Source: Ignavibacteriales bacterium (lineage in GTDB: Bacteria > Bacteroidota > Ignavibacteria > Ignavibacteriales > Melioribacteraceae). From it: DNA of 64,000 nucleotides. A program made the translations under genes and the position numbers. The notes under the pieces were generated by a model that was given only the letters and a program-made list of their open reading frames with translations, did no database searches and was not told the origin of the DNA. The stretch's first letter is position 1. Each line of letters starts with the position of its first letter. This document shows, one piece after another, positions 37,175 through 44,666 of this stretch. The stretch covers positions 1 through 64,000 of the forward strand of contig JAIOYW010000011.1 in the NCBI GenBank assembly GCA_021740915.1. Direction: 5' to 3'.

Positions 37175-37867
37175 ATGAAAAAAATTAAAATTTTACTGAT
37201 TGAAGATAACCGGCTTTTACGGGACGGCATTGACCTGCTGCTTAAATCTCAACAAGATATGGAGGTTGTTGCATCAGCGGGTAATGGCGAAACGATATTA
37301 AAATTACTCAAAAAACACAAGGCTGAAATAGTTTTGCTCGACCTTGGTTTGCGCAACAGGAACAGCCTTCAGATTGTAAAGCAAATTAAGAAAAATTTCA
37401 ATTCGGTTAATGTAATTGTAATGGACCTTATTCCGATTGAAACGGATGTCTATGATTTTGTTAAAGCAGGTGTATCCGGCTTTATCCTGAAAGATGCCAA
37501 TATTTCCGATTTTTATTCAACTCTCCGTACCGTTTCCAAAGGCGGACAAGTGTTACCCCCCAATTTAACCTCCACACTTTTTTCACAGATTATCCAACAT
37601 GCCGTTAATGGTTTTGATCCGGAAACAATCATAGAATCGGTTCGAATAACAACACGTGAACGCGAAGTTATTGAGTTAATTTCGGATGGATTCTCGAACA
37701 AAGAGATTGCCCAGAAACTTAATCTGTCACCATATACGATTAAAAGCCATGTTCACAATATTCTTGAAAAACTGGCATTAAATTCCCGCCTTCAGATTGC
37801 AAAACACGCCCATATCTCCAAAGCAATAGAAGCCGCAAAAAATGATACTTCTTTGATCGATGGTTAG
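37175..37867 (+). CDS. Orphan LuxR/NarL-type response regulator (copy 1)
   Basis: 230 residues from the ATG at 37175; a TTG at 37133 would prefix 14 residues of no family value. Receiver domain: acidic pocket Glu10–Asp11 (LLIEDN), phospho-acceptor Asp56 (VLLDLGL) and Lys106 (FILKDA). The switch Thr/Ser is replaced by Asp84 (VIVMDL). After a linker, residues about 165–220 are a LuxR-type helix-turn-helix (TTREREVIELISDGFSNKEIA, KSHVHNILEKL). No histidine kinase lies within the window. The paralogue at 41551–42240 has the same substitution. The switch change suggests altered or phosphorylation-independent signalling. It probably controls nearby genes, but that is inference. Confidence 0.88.
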   Translation: MKKIKILLIEDNRLLRDGIDLLLKSQQDMEVVASAGNGETILKLLKKHKAEIVLLDLGLRNRNSLQIVKQIKKNFNSVNVIVMDLIPIETDVYDFVKAGVSGFILKDANISDFYSTLRTVSKGGQVLPPNLTSTLFSQIIQHAVNGFDPETIIESVRITTREREVIELISDGFSNKEIAQKLNLSPYTIKSHVHNILEKLALNSRLQIAKHAHISKAIEAAKNDTSLIDG

Positions 37868-37895
37868 TTTTACTTAATTATTCTAGCCCAAAAGA

Positions 37896-37916
37896 TCTAA
37901 TCCTTCTTTCATTCTT
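37896..37916 (+). promoter_or_regulatory. Shared 21-bp upstream motif, copy A (before radical SAM gene)
   Basis: The motif TCTAATCC-TTC-TTTCATTCTT is matched at 19 of 21 bases by 40533–40553. Its end is 85 bases before the ATG at 38002. A TATAAT hexamer stands at 37955–37960 between the motif and the gene. It could be a binding site for the flanking response regulators or a specialised promoter element. Confidence 0.4.
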
Positions 37917-38001
37917 CTGTACTATTGATTTAATTCAGATAATAGCTGATACTGTATAATATTTATCGGCACGTGATGTGCGATTTTATATGGAGGTGAT
38001 T

Positions 38002-39483
38002 ATGAATGTACTTCTAATATATCCGGAGTACCCGGACACGTTTTGGAGTTTTAAACATGCCCTGAAATTTGTGTCCCAAAAAGCCAGTTTTCCTCCGCTC
38101 GGATTAATAACTTTGGCAACAATGCTTCCGGAGCGCTGGGATAAAAAACTATTGGATCTGAACGTAAAGAAACTCAGAGAAAAGGATATTATACCAGCCG
38201 ATTTAATCTTCATAAGCGCAATGTCAGTGCAAAGCTCCTCAGTTAAAGAAATTATAAGTTTGTGCAAAAGATTGGATAAAAAAATTGTTGCAGGAGGTCC
38301 TTTATTTACGAGTTCTCCTGAAAATTATCAGATGGTTGACTACCTGGTGCTTAATGAAGCGGAAATTACATTGCCATTATTTATAAAAGATTTCTATTCA
38401 GGCGACCTAAAACATATCTATAGCTCAACAGATTTTGCAGATATAAAAACCACTCCAATCCCACAGTGGAATCTTGTTGAAATGGCCCAGTACACATCGA
38501 TGAATCTTCAATATTCCCGCGGCTGCCCTTTTGACTGCGATTTCTGCGATATTACAGTGCTTTACGGCAGAAAGCCAAGGACAAAAAACAGAGAGCAGGT
38601 TCTTGCTGAATTGGATGCCCTTTTTAATGCCGGTTGGCGCGGTCCCGTGTTTTTTGTCGATGATAACTTTATCGGCAATAAGCCAAAGTTAAAAACTGAA
38701 ATTCTTCCGGCTATTACAGAGTGGATGAAAGCGAAAAAGTATCCGTTCTACCTGAATACCGAAGCTTCTATCAATCTTGCTGATGATGCGATGCTGATGG
38801 ATATGATGATTGAAGCGGGTTTTGAAAGTGTGTTCATTGGAATTGAATCACCAAACGAAAAAAGTCTGGCTGAATGTAATAAAGTTCAGAATCAGAACCG
38901 GAACATGATAGAATCCATAAAAAAAATCCAGCTCTCAGGACTGGAGGTTCAGGGAGGATTTATTGTTGGATTTGATAATGACCACCAGAACATATTTGAA
39001 GACCTGACAAATTTTATTCAGAAGAGCAATATTGTAACTGCAATGGTGGGACTACTCAATGCCCCCAGGGGCACAAAACTTGAAGAAAGATTATTGAGCG
39101 AAGGCAGGATGCTTAAGGATTTCACCGGAAACAATACTGATTTTTCCATTAATTTTATTCCAAAGATGGATTATGACAAACTCCTCTCTGGTTATAAATC
39201 AATCTTAAATACAATTTATTCTCCTAAATATTATTATGAAAGAACTTTGAATTTTATTAAAACTTTCAGCCCGAAACAGAAAAAAGTATTTCATTTTAAC
39301 CCTAATTATACTTCTGCACTGATAAAATCAATTATTAAACTTGGAATAATCGGGGAGGAGCGATTTTATTATTGGAAACTTTTTTTATGGACACTATTCC
39401 GGAAGCCGAAGCTTTTCTCACTTGCTATTTTGTTCAGTATATACGGTTTCCATTTCCGAAAGATTTCAAATGACGTTTATTGA
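38002..39483 (+). CDS. B12-binding radical SAM protein with DUF4070-like C-terminus
   Basis: 493 residues from the ATG at 38002, with GGAGGTGAT ending one base upstream, a near-perfect ribosome binding site; GTG at 37978 and ATG at 37990 are rejected. The N-terminal domain (1–150) is the cobalamin-binding Rossmann-like type (NVLLIYPEYPDTFWSF, SFPPLGLITLATMLP). The radical SAM core carries CPFDCDFC for the 4Fe-4S cluster. It is followed by FVDDNFIGNK, FIGIESPNEKSL and GFIVGFDND. The C-terminal region with RGTKLEERL resembles DUF4070 enzymes such as the hopanoid 2-methylase HpnP. The class as a whole methylates or rearranges unactivated carbons. The substrate is not identifiable. A terminator follows. 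Confidence 0.88.
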   Translation: MNVLLIYPEYPDTFWSFKHALKFVSQKASFPPLGLITLATMLPERWDKKLLDLNVKKLREKDIIPADLIFISAMSVQSSSVKEIISLCKRLDKKIVAGGPLFTSSPENYQMVDYLVLNEAEITLPLFIKDFYSGDLKHIYSSTDFADIKTTPIPQWNLVEMAQYTSMNLQYSRGCPFDCDFCDITVLYGRKPRTKNREQVLAELDALFNAGWRGPVFFVDDNFIGNKPKLKTEILPAITEWMKAKKYPFYLNTEASINLADDAMLMDMMIEAGFESVFIGIESPNEKSLAECNKVQNQNRNMIESIKKIQLSGLEVQGGFIVGFDNDHQNIFEDLTNFIQKSNIVTAMVGLLNAPRGTKLEERLLSEGRMLKDFTGNNTDFSINFIPKMDYDKLLSGYKSILNTIYSPKYYYERTLNFIKTFSPKQKKVFHFNPNYTSALIKSIIKLGIIGEERFYYWKLFLWTLFRKPKLFSLAILFSIYGFHFRKISNDVY

Positions 39484-39510
39484 GCCGGATTTTTCGGTTT
39501 TACAAATAAA

Positions 39511-39544
39511 CTGAGACGGGAATTGCCTGGTCTCAGGATTTTTT
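39511..39544 (+). terminator. Intrinsic terminator after the radical SAM gene
   Basis: CTGAGAC (39511–39517) pairs with GTCTCAG (39530–39536). After GA there are six T (39539–39544). It lies about 30 bases beyond the stop codon. Confidence 0.75.
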
Positions 39545-39589
39545 AATTACTGATCTCCATAGCGGGATTGGTATTATGGAGATAATAAT

Positions 39590-39712
39590 ATGGGAAAAGG
39601 ACAGAACATCAAAAAGAATTCAAAGAAAGAACCGGCTAAAACAAAAAAAGAAAAAAAGGCTGCCAAACGAGAGAAAAACGATGAAAAAAAAGGACAGGGG
39701 CTCCTGAGTTAA
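39590..39712 (+). CDS. Small lysine-rich protein (40 residues)
   Basis: The open frame MGKGQNIKKNSKKEPAKTKK… ends GQGLLS. About 40 percent of residues are Lys, and the N-terminal GKGQN-KK block reminds me of a recurrent class of very small basic proteins in Bacteroidota-related genomes annotated only as hypothetical. GGAG about 8–12 bases upstream is a weak ribosome binding site. It has no hydrophobic segment and should be disordered; RNA, DNA or polyphosphate binding would be reasonable guesses but is unproven. It lies between the radical SAM and LysE-type genes, inside the block bracketed by the two response regulators. Confidence 0.65.
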   Translation: MGKGQNIKKNSKKEPAKTKKEKKAAKREKNDEKKGQGLLS

Positions 39713-39882
39713 TCTCCGTTCCCTCAATAACCTTCAGGCGCTCTGGTCTTTGTTTTTATCATTTTATCCGGGCCCGGGTTGTCTGATAAGCCACCCGGTA
39801 AATTAATCGTCTGTTTTGCACGGCCGGATTAATGATTTCCAGGATAGCAGCCTGAAACGCCTGAAATTATTTGGAAAAAGCT

Positions 39883-40512
39883 ATGATATGCGGTATCACA
39901 GAAATTGCGATTATGTTCCTGGAAGGACTCGCTATTGGATTTGTGATGGCAATGCCGGTTGGTCCGATAGGCTTACTTTGTATCAGAGAGACATTGAATG
40001 AAGGCCTAAAAAGAGGCATAATTGTTGGCGTTGGGGCTGCTACCGCCGACTTCATTTTCAGTTCTGTTGCCGCATTCGGGTTGACAGTTATATCCGAAAC
40101 ACTGGATGATCAAAAATTTATTTTCCGCCTTTCCGGCGGGATACTGATGATTTATATAGCAATAAAAATTTTTCGTTCATCTCCTGCAAATCCTGTAAAA
40201 ATTATTGATGCGCAGCATTTTCTTAAATCATATTTGAAAATAGTTCTCCTTACTCTATCAAATCCATTTACCATCTTTGCTTTTTTGGCCGTGTTTGCAG
40301 CATTAAATCTTGAGAAAAGTTTAGAGCTTTCCTCTGCATCGGCGCTTGTTGCCGGAGTTTTTACCGGGTCAGCATTATGGTTTTTATCGCTTGGGACTTG
40401 CCTGGTAATATTCCGGAAGAAAATTAGAAGCAGCGGCTTTCGGTTTATAAACCGGGTAGCCGGAGTACTGATAGTAATATCTGTTCTTATCACCATTGTT
40501 AGTCTGTTTTGA
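39883..40512 (+). CDS. LysE/RhtB-family amino-acid exporter
   Basis: 209 residues from the ATG at 39883 (GGA 8 bases upstream). ATG at 39913, which begins the conserved MFLEGLAIGFVMAMPVGPIG block directly, or TTG at 39871 are alternatives. The LysE signature is GFVMAMPVGPIGLLCIRETL, followed by about five more hydrophobic helices. LTLSNPFTIFAFLAVFAAL holds the second conserved Asn-Pro block. Family members export amino acids or related small molecules from the inner membrane, driven by the proton gradient. Substrate unknown. It is co-oriented with the small basic protein and SPFH genes. Confidence 0.85.
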   Translation: MICGITEIAIMFLEGLAIGFVMAMPVGPIGLLCIRETLNEGLKRGIIVGVGAATADFIFSSVAAFGLTVISETLDDQKFIFRLSGGILMIYIAIKIFRSSPANPVKIIDAQHFLKSYLKIVLLTLSNPFTIFAFLAVFAALNLEKSLELSSASALVAGVFTGSALWFLSLGTCLVIFRKKIRSSGFRFINRVAGVLIVISVLITIVSLF

Positions 40513-40532
40513 TTTTTATCTGATTATTTAGG

Positions 40533-40553
40533 TCTAATCCCTTTTTCATTCTT
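40533..40553 (+). promoter_or_regulatory. Shared 21-bp upstream motif, copy B (before SPFH gene)
   Basis: TCTAATCC-CTT-TTTCATTCTT differs from copy A (37896–37916) at two of 21 bases. Its end is 77 bases before the ATG of the SPFH gene, close to the 85 bases seen for copy A. I found no third copy in the window by eye. Confidence 0.4.
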
Positions 40554-40630
40554 TCAGCGGATTTATAGCTATCCATATTAAATATATCTTACCTCTATCG
40601 TAGTAAAATAACAAACATAAGGAGTTCACC

Positions 40631-41512
40631 ATGTTATTTCTTCTTTCGTTGTCAGTAACTGTAATAGCGGTATTTATCTGGCTCGGTGCAAAAAAGAAAC
40701 CATCCACAGAAGTCGCTTCAGTTCGAAGAGCAGGTCTTCTGAGTGTAATCGTTTTTGGGTTATTGTCCCTCGTACAATGCTTTTCACAAGTTCCGGCAGG
40801 TCATGTTGGAGTTGTAGATTTTTTTGGAATAGTATCTTCGAGATCTCTTCCGGCAGGAATCAATATTGTAAATCCACTTGCAAACGTGATTAAGTTTTCA
40901 ATTCAAACCAAGGAGCATAAAGAATCCATGCAGGTTCTTTCCCGGGAGGGTTTAACAATCGGGCTTGAAGTCAGCGCTCTTTACAGACTAAATCCGGATT
41001 CTGCTGCGAGAGTTTATAAAACAGTAGCAGGCGGCGACTATGAGACAATAATACTCATCCCGCAATTCCGTTCCATCAGCCGTGCAGTTACCGCCAGTTT
41101 TCAAGCCAGCGCCTTATATTCAACGGAACGGGAAAGACTTGGCTCATCTATACAGGAGGAACTTGCAAAAACAATTGCACCGCGGGGTGTCATTATTGAA
41201 AACACACCTATCAGGAATGTGGCTCTGCCAGTTCAACTCACCGAGGCCATTGAACAGAAACAACGCGCTGACCAGGAAAGTCAGAGAATGGAGTTTATTT
41301 TAACAAAAGAAAAACAGGAAGCGGACAGAAAAAGAATTGAAGCGAAAGGTATTGCAGATTTTCAGACTATCGTTGCCGCTGGAATTAGTGAACAACTGCT
41401 GCGATGGAAAGGGATTGAAGCCACGCTGAAAATTGCTGAATCGAATAATTCAAAAGTAATAATTATCGGCAGCGGAAAAGACGGTTTGCCTGTAATCTTT
41501 GATTCGAAATAA
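40631..41512 (+). CDS. SPFH/prohibitin-family membrane protein
   Basis: 293 residues. Two N-terminal hydrophobic segments (LFLLSLSVTVIAVFIWLGA and LLSVIVFGLLSLVQ, residues 2–50) precede the SPFH domain (about 50–220), with VPAGHVGVVDFFG, LPAGINIVNPLANVIKF and EVSALYRLNPDSA. A charged coiled coil (EQKQRADQESQRMEFILTKE, EADRKRIEAKGIADF) follows, as in prohibitins. AAGGAG eight bases before the ATG supports the start. Prohibitin-like proteins form ring scaffolds in the inner membrane and often respond to stress. It follows the LysE-type gene and precedes response regulator 2 by 38 bases, so it is probably regulated together with them. Confidence 0.88.
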   Translation: MLFLLSLSVTVIAVFIWLGAKKKPSTEVASVRRAGLLSVIVFGLLSLVQCFSQVPAGHVGVVDFFGIVSSRSLPAGINIVNPLANVIKFSIQTKEHKESMQVLSREGLTIGLEVSALYRLNPDSAARVYKTVAGGDYETIILIPQFRSISRAVTASFQASALYSTERERLGSSIQEELAKTIAPRGVIIENTPIRNVALPVQLTEAIEQKQRADQESQRMEFILTKEKQEADRKRIEAKGIADFQTIVAAGISEQLLRWKGIEATLKIAESNNSKVIIIGSGKDGLPVIFDSK

Positions 41513-41550
41513 CGCACATTGGCGCAGCTTAAATAAAAGATGACATTAAA

Positions 41551-42240
41551 ATGAACAAAATCAGGTTATTACTTATCGAAGACAACCGATTGCTCCGGGA
41601 TGGAATTATCTCAATTTTGAATTCTCATAAGGATATTGAAATAGTTGAAGTTTCTGATCCTGTAGGCAATACAATTATCCGCATTCATGAATTAAAACCG
41701 GATATTGTGCTTTTAGATCTGGGATTGAGAAGTCTTAACAGTTTAAATGTTGTCGAAATTATTAAGAAAGAATTTCCGGAAATAAAAATCATAGTAATGG
41801 ATCTTGGTCCGGTTAATGCTGATATTACGCAATATGCCAACTGCGGGGCGAATGGAATAATACTAAAGGATTCATCGCTTGAAAATTTCCTCTCAATAAT
41901 AAGATCAGTTTCGAGAGGAGTATTGTCCCTCCCGGTTCTTGCACCAGATTCGCTTTTTAATAAGATTGTGGAACAGGCTGTTAAAGCTGGTAAACCTGCT
42001 CTAAAAGAGGCTGCTCATCTTACCAAACGAGAATTAGGTATCATCGAATTATTAAGTGAGGGATTGAATAATAAAGAAATTGGTCAGAGATATCACATCT
42101 CCACTTTAAAAGTAAAAAGTCATATCAAGAATATTATTGAAAAGCTTACTCTGCACACACAACTCGAGAATGCAAATTTTTCTTTCACATTTGAAGCATT
42201 AAAAGCCATAGAAAAGGGGGTATCAATAATTAATTCATAA
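41551..42240 (+). CDS. Orphan LuxR/NarL-type response regulator (copy 2)
   Basis: 229 residues, a paralogue of the 37175–37867 gene: LLIEDNRLLRDGI and VLLDLGLR are identical in both. It has receiver pocket Glu10–Asp11, phospho-acceptor Asp56 and Lys106 (IILKDS). Asp84 (IIVMDL) again stands at the Thr/Ser switch position. The LuxR helix-turn-helix lies at about 165–220 (TKRELGIIELLSEGLNNKEIG, KSHIKNIIEKL). There is no partner kinase in the window. The pair brackets four co-oriented genes. The conserved Asp in two diverged copies argues for a real family trait and not a sequencing error. Confidence 0.88.
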   Translation: MNKIRLLLIEDNRLLRDGIISILNSHKDIEIVEVSDPVGNTIIRIHELKPDIVLLDLGLRSLNSLNVVEIIKKEFPEIKIIVMDLGPVNADITQYANCGANGIILKDSSLENFLSIIRSVSRGVLSLPVLAPDSLFNKIVEQAVKAGKPALKEAAHLTKRELGIIELLSEGLNNKEIGQRYHISTLKVKSHIKNIIEKLTLHTQLENANFSFTFEALKAIEKGVSIINS

Positions 42241-42328
42241 AATTTATACTGTTTTCCTTCACGGGAATTCGCCGCTTTAACCGTTTATGAAATTGAATTG
42301 TTCTTGAGGAATAGAAGATGCTAAATAA

Positions 42329-42362
42329 AGCGGAATAATTTCCTGATAAAAATTATTCCGCT
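42329..42362 (-). terminator. Terminator of the C25-like–HEAT gene
   Basis: A perfect 13-base-pair stem (42329–42341 with 42350–42362, AGCGGAATAATTT/AAATTATTCCGCT) has loop CCTGATAA. On the minus strand it is followed by TTTATTTAG. It lies 10 bases after the stop codon at 42372 and also stops plus-strand traffic from response regulator 2 to some degree. Confidence 0.65.
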
Positions 42363-42371
42363 CCGGGAATA

Positions 42372-44597
42372 TTACGGTATCATCACATCGTTTGCGCCGG
42401 TAGCGAGCCGGTTTATAGTTCGAAGAGTTTCCTTCTTCAGATTTTCTGAAGTTGAAGTCTGATTAATAACCTTTTCCAGTGCTTTAATTATTTCAGGTTT
42501 TTTCAATGAAAAACTGAACCATCCTAATGCTTCTGCCATATTTATACGAATCTCATCAGGCATATTTTCATCCTGTAAAATCGAAATGAGTTCCGGTACT
42601 GCTTCAGTAAATTTATAATTTCTGAATGTCCTGACACCCTGTTGTCTTTTTGAAAGTTTAAGACTGTCGTTTTTTATTGAAGTTATAACTTCGTCAAAAA
42701 TCCAGGCTCTGTTTCTTTCGAGTGAAGGAACCAGACTACTCATTATCAGGTCTTTTGAAGCAATTTCAGGAAGATCATTAATCGCCTTTTTTGCTGCCTC
42801 AGCCGAACCGCTTATATCAATAAAGCCCAGCGATGACCTTCCGTTAAAAACAACTCTTTCCGATTCGTCATGAAGAACGGCATCAACGAGCAGGGGCAGA
42901 TATGCTTTATCCCCGACTTCCCCCATCCATTCGGCGGCTTTACGCCTGATAAGTTCGAAAGGATCGTTGATAGCATGGAACAGAACTTTCCGGAATCCAT
43001 CTCCGTCAATTTCCGCAAGTGATTTTAATGCATGGAGACGAACATTGACTGATTTATCTGAGAGATATATCCTTACGAGTTCATCTTCGAATTTATCCTT
43101 CAGATTATAATACATTTCTCTTACAGCAGTCTCTCGCAGAATATCATCGGCGCTCTTAAGCAATTTTTCCCATTTCGCCGCATTGTATCTGTCGAGAACA
43201 AGCATTTTGTTAAGATCAATTTCTGAACTTCCTGTAAAACGGTAAGTCGGATCTCCTATAAGATGTGATTCAAGCAGATTAATTTCTCTATGAACAAGAC
43301 CTGTACGGACACCTTTATCAAGCCAGCCTAAAAACTCGTCCGCCCATTTGTCCTGTAATACATTTACCGAATTAGCCGCACCAACCACAACATTTCCATT
43401 TCCGAAAACATATTCTCCGGCAATGTACTCATCTAAATGAAAAGATCCGTTAAAGCATTGATCGAACATAATAAATTTAGCCTGAGGGCTGATATTCCTT
43501 ACATCGCCAATGTGCATATCAAGTCTGTAGTTCACTATCGAATCAGCGGCAATAAGTGAATCGCCAAAAGTGCCCTCAAACCAAGATGCCGGAACGTCAA
43601 GGTCTTTCATATAATTCTCTTTTACCTGTTCAACCTGCTGGTTCCGCCTTTTTGCAGTTCTCAGTTTACTCCGAAGATACATCTTGACCGATTCAATGTT
43701 TTCGTTAACATTTCTGGGAACTGGAAAACTCAGGAAGAGCTGGATATCCGTATCACCATGAGCATGAAACAAAGCGATGTCAAGTTCTTCTTTCTGAAGT
43801 TCCAGCATTAGAATTTCTTTCATCTCCCGGCTCATTTCATGAAGGAGGTTTTTGATCCTTCCACCGGGCTTAAACAAACCCGGGAACTGTTCCTGCAGCG
43901 ACAACCTTTCATCCGCCCAGGCAGTCAGTGATTCTGAAAGATATCCATGACCCAGAAAAACAAAAGCATTATCAATAACATTTTTTTCTTCTTTTATTTT
44001 TGCAATGCGGTCAAGGTATTTTGAGATAGCAGCATATTTATCAATGTTTACTCCCGATGGTTTTATCCGGGCAGAGTATATTTCACGCTGAATCCTCTGA
44101 GGTGAATCGGGACTCAGGGAATAATAATATGCGAGCGTGTTTACCGTATCCTGCGACAGGTACTCGAATTTCAGATCGAAATCATCATAAAATCTATCGG
44201 ATGGAACTGAAGATCTATACCACGGATATTTATCTTCATCAAGCTTAAAAGCAGATGTCATATGCTGAGCATTTCTGATCATCGGTATTGGGATTTCGCC
44301 GACAAAAACAACCCCTTCGAGCATTGGTTTGGAAGAGTACAGTTTTAATATCTCATTTTTTACTTCTTCGGGAGTTTTCCAGTCACTGTAAACGACATAA
44401 GCTGATAATCCGTCTTTTTCTATTGCATTTTTATAACTATTAATCGCTGGTTTACAATTTTCATAAGTTTTTGAATCAGCAATTATTGCAAAAGCTGTTG
44501 GATGGGTCTGCCCCGGTTCAATAGTCTGAACCTGAGCTGTTTTAACCTGTGACAGGATTATAAAAACTAATAGTACTATTTTTATTTTTCCGGGCAT
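42372..44597 (-). CDS. Exported caspase/gingipain-like (clan CD, C25-type) protein fused to HEAT repeats
   Basis: 741 residues with a signal peptide (KIKIVLLVFIILSQVKTAQ). Residues about 35–450 look like a clan CD caspase-like fold of the gingipain type. FAIIADSKTYENC is followed by the β-strand GVVFVGEIPIP. IALFHAHGDTD carries His280 as candidate catalytic His, and FIMFDQCFNGSFH carries Cys381 as candidate nucleophile. Residues about 455–735 are HEAT-type repeats, with motifs such as VNVRLHALKSLAEIDGD and LIRRKAAEWMGEVGD. There is no T9SS sorting domain, so it is probably periplasmic or an outer-membrane scaffold. It lies 69 bases after the YCF48 T9SS gene. Peptidase activity is inferred; no close relative is known to me. 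Confidence 0.7.
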   Translation of the reverse strand: MPGKIKIVLLVFIILSQVKTAQVQTIEPGQTHPTAFAIIADSKTYENCKPAINSYKNAIEKDGLSAYVVYSDWKTPEEVKNEILKLYSSKPMLEGVVFVGEIPIPMIRNAQHMTSAFKLDEDKYPWYRSSVPSDRFYDDFDLKFEYLSQDTVNTLAYYYSLSPDSPQRIQREIYSARIKPSGVNIDKYAAISKYLDRIAKIKEEKNVIDNAFVFLGHGYLSESLTAWADERLSLQEQFPGLFKPGGRIKNLLHEMSREMKEILMLELQKEELDIALFHAHGDTDIQLFLSFPVPRNVNENIESVKMYLRSKLRTAKRRNQQVEQVKENYMKDLDVPASWFEGTFGDSLIAADSIVNYRLDMHIGDVRNISPQAKFIMFDQCFNGSFHLDEYIAGEYVFGNGNVVVGAANSVNVLQDKWADEFLGWLDKGVRTGLVHREINLLESHLIGDPTYRFTGSSEIDLNKMLVLDRYNAAKWEKLLKSADDILRETAVREMYYNLKDKFEDELVRIYLSDKSVNVRLHALKSLAEIDGDGFRKVLFHAINDPFELIRRKAAEWMGEVGDKAYLPLLVDAVLHDESERVVFNGRSSLGFIDISGSAEAAKKAINDLPEIASKDLIMSSLVPSLERNRAWIFDEVITSIKNDSLKLSKRQQGVRTFRNYKFTEAVPELISILQDENMPDEIRINMAEALGWFSFSLKKPEIIKALEKVINQTSTSENLKKETLRTINRLATGANDVMIP

Positions 44598-44666
44598 ACT
44601 AATTCCTTATTAATTCATTTTCCGAAATTGAAAAATCCAATATGGATGATTCACTGTGTTTTATTC

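Noticed and set aside
37967-37982. Sigma-54-like site (GGCACG-n4-GTGC) before the radical SAM gene
   Set aside because: GG and GC spacing fit, but two conserved bases are missing, and the start would fall inside the ribosome binding site; neither flanking regulator is of the NtrC type.
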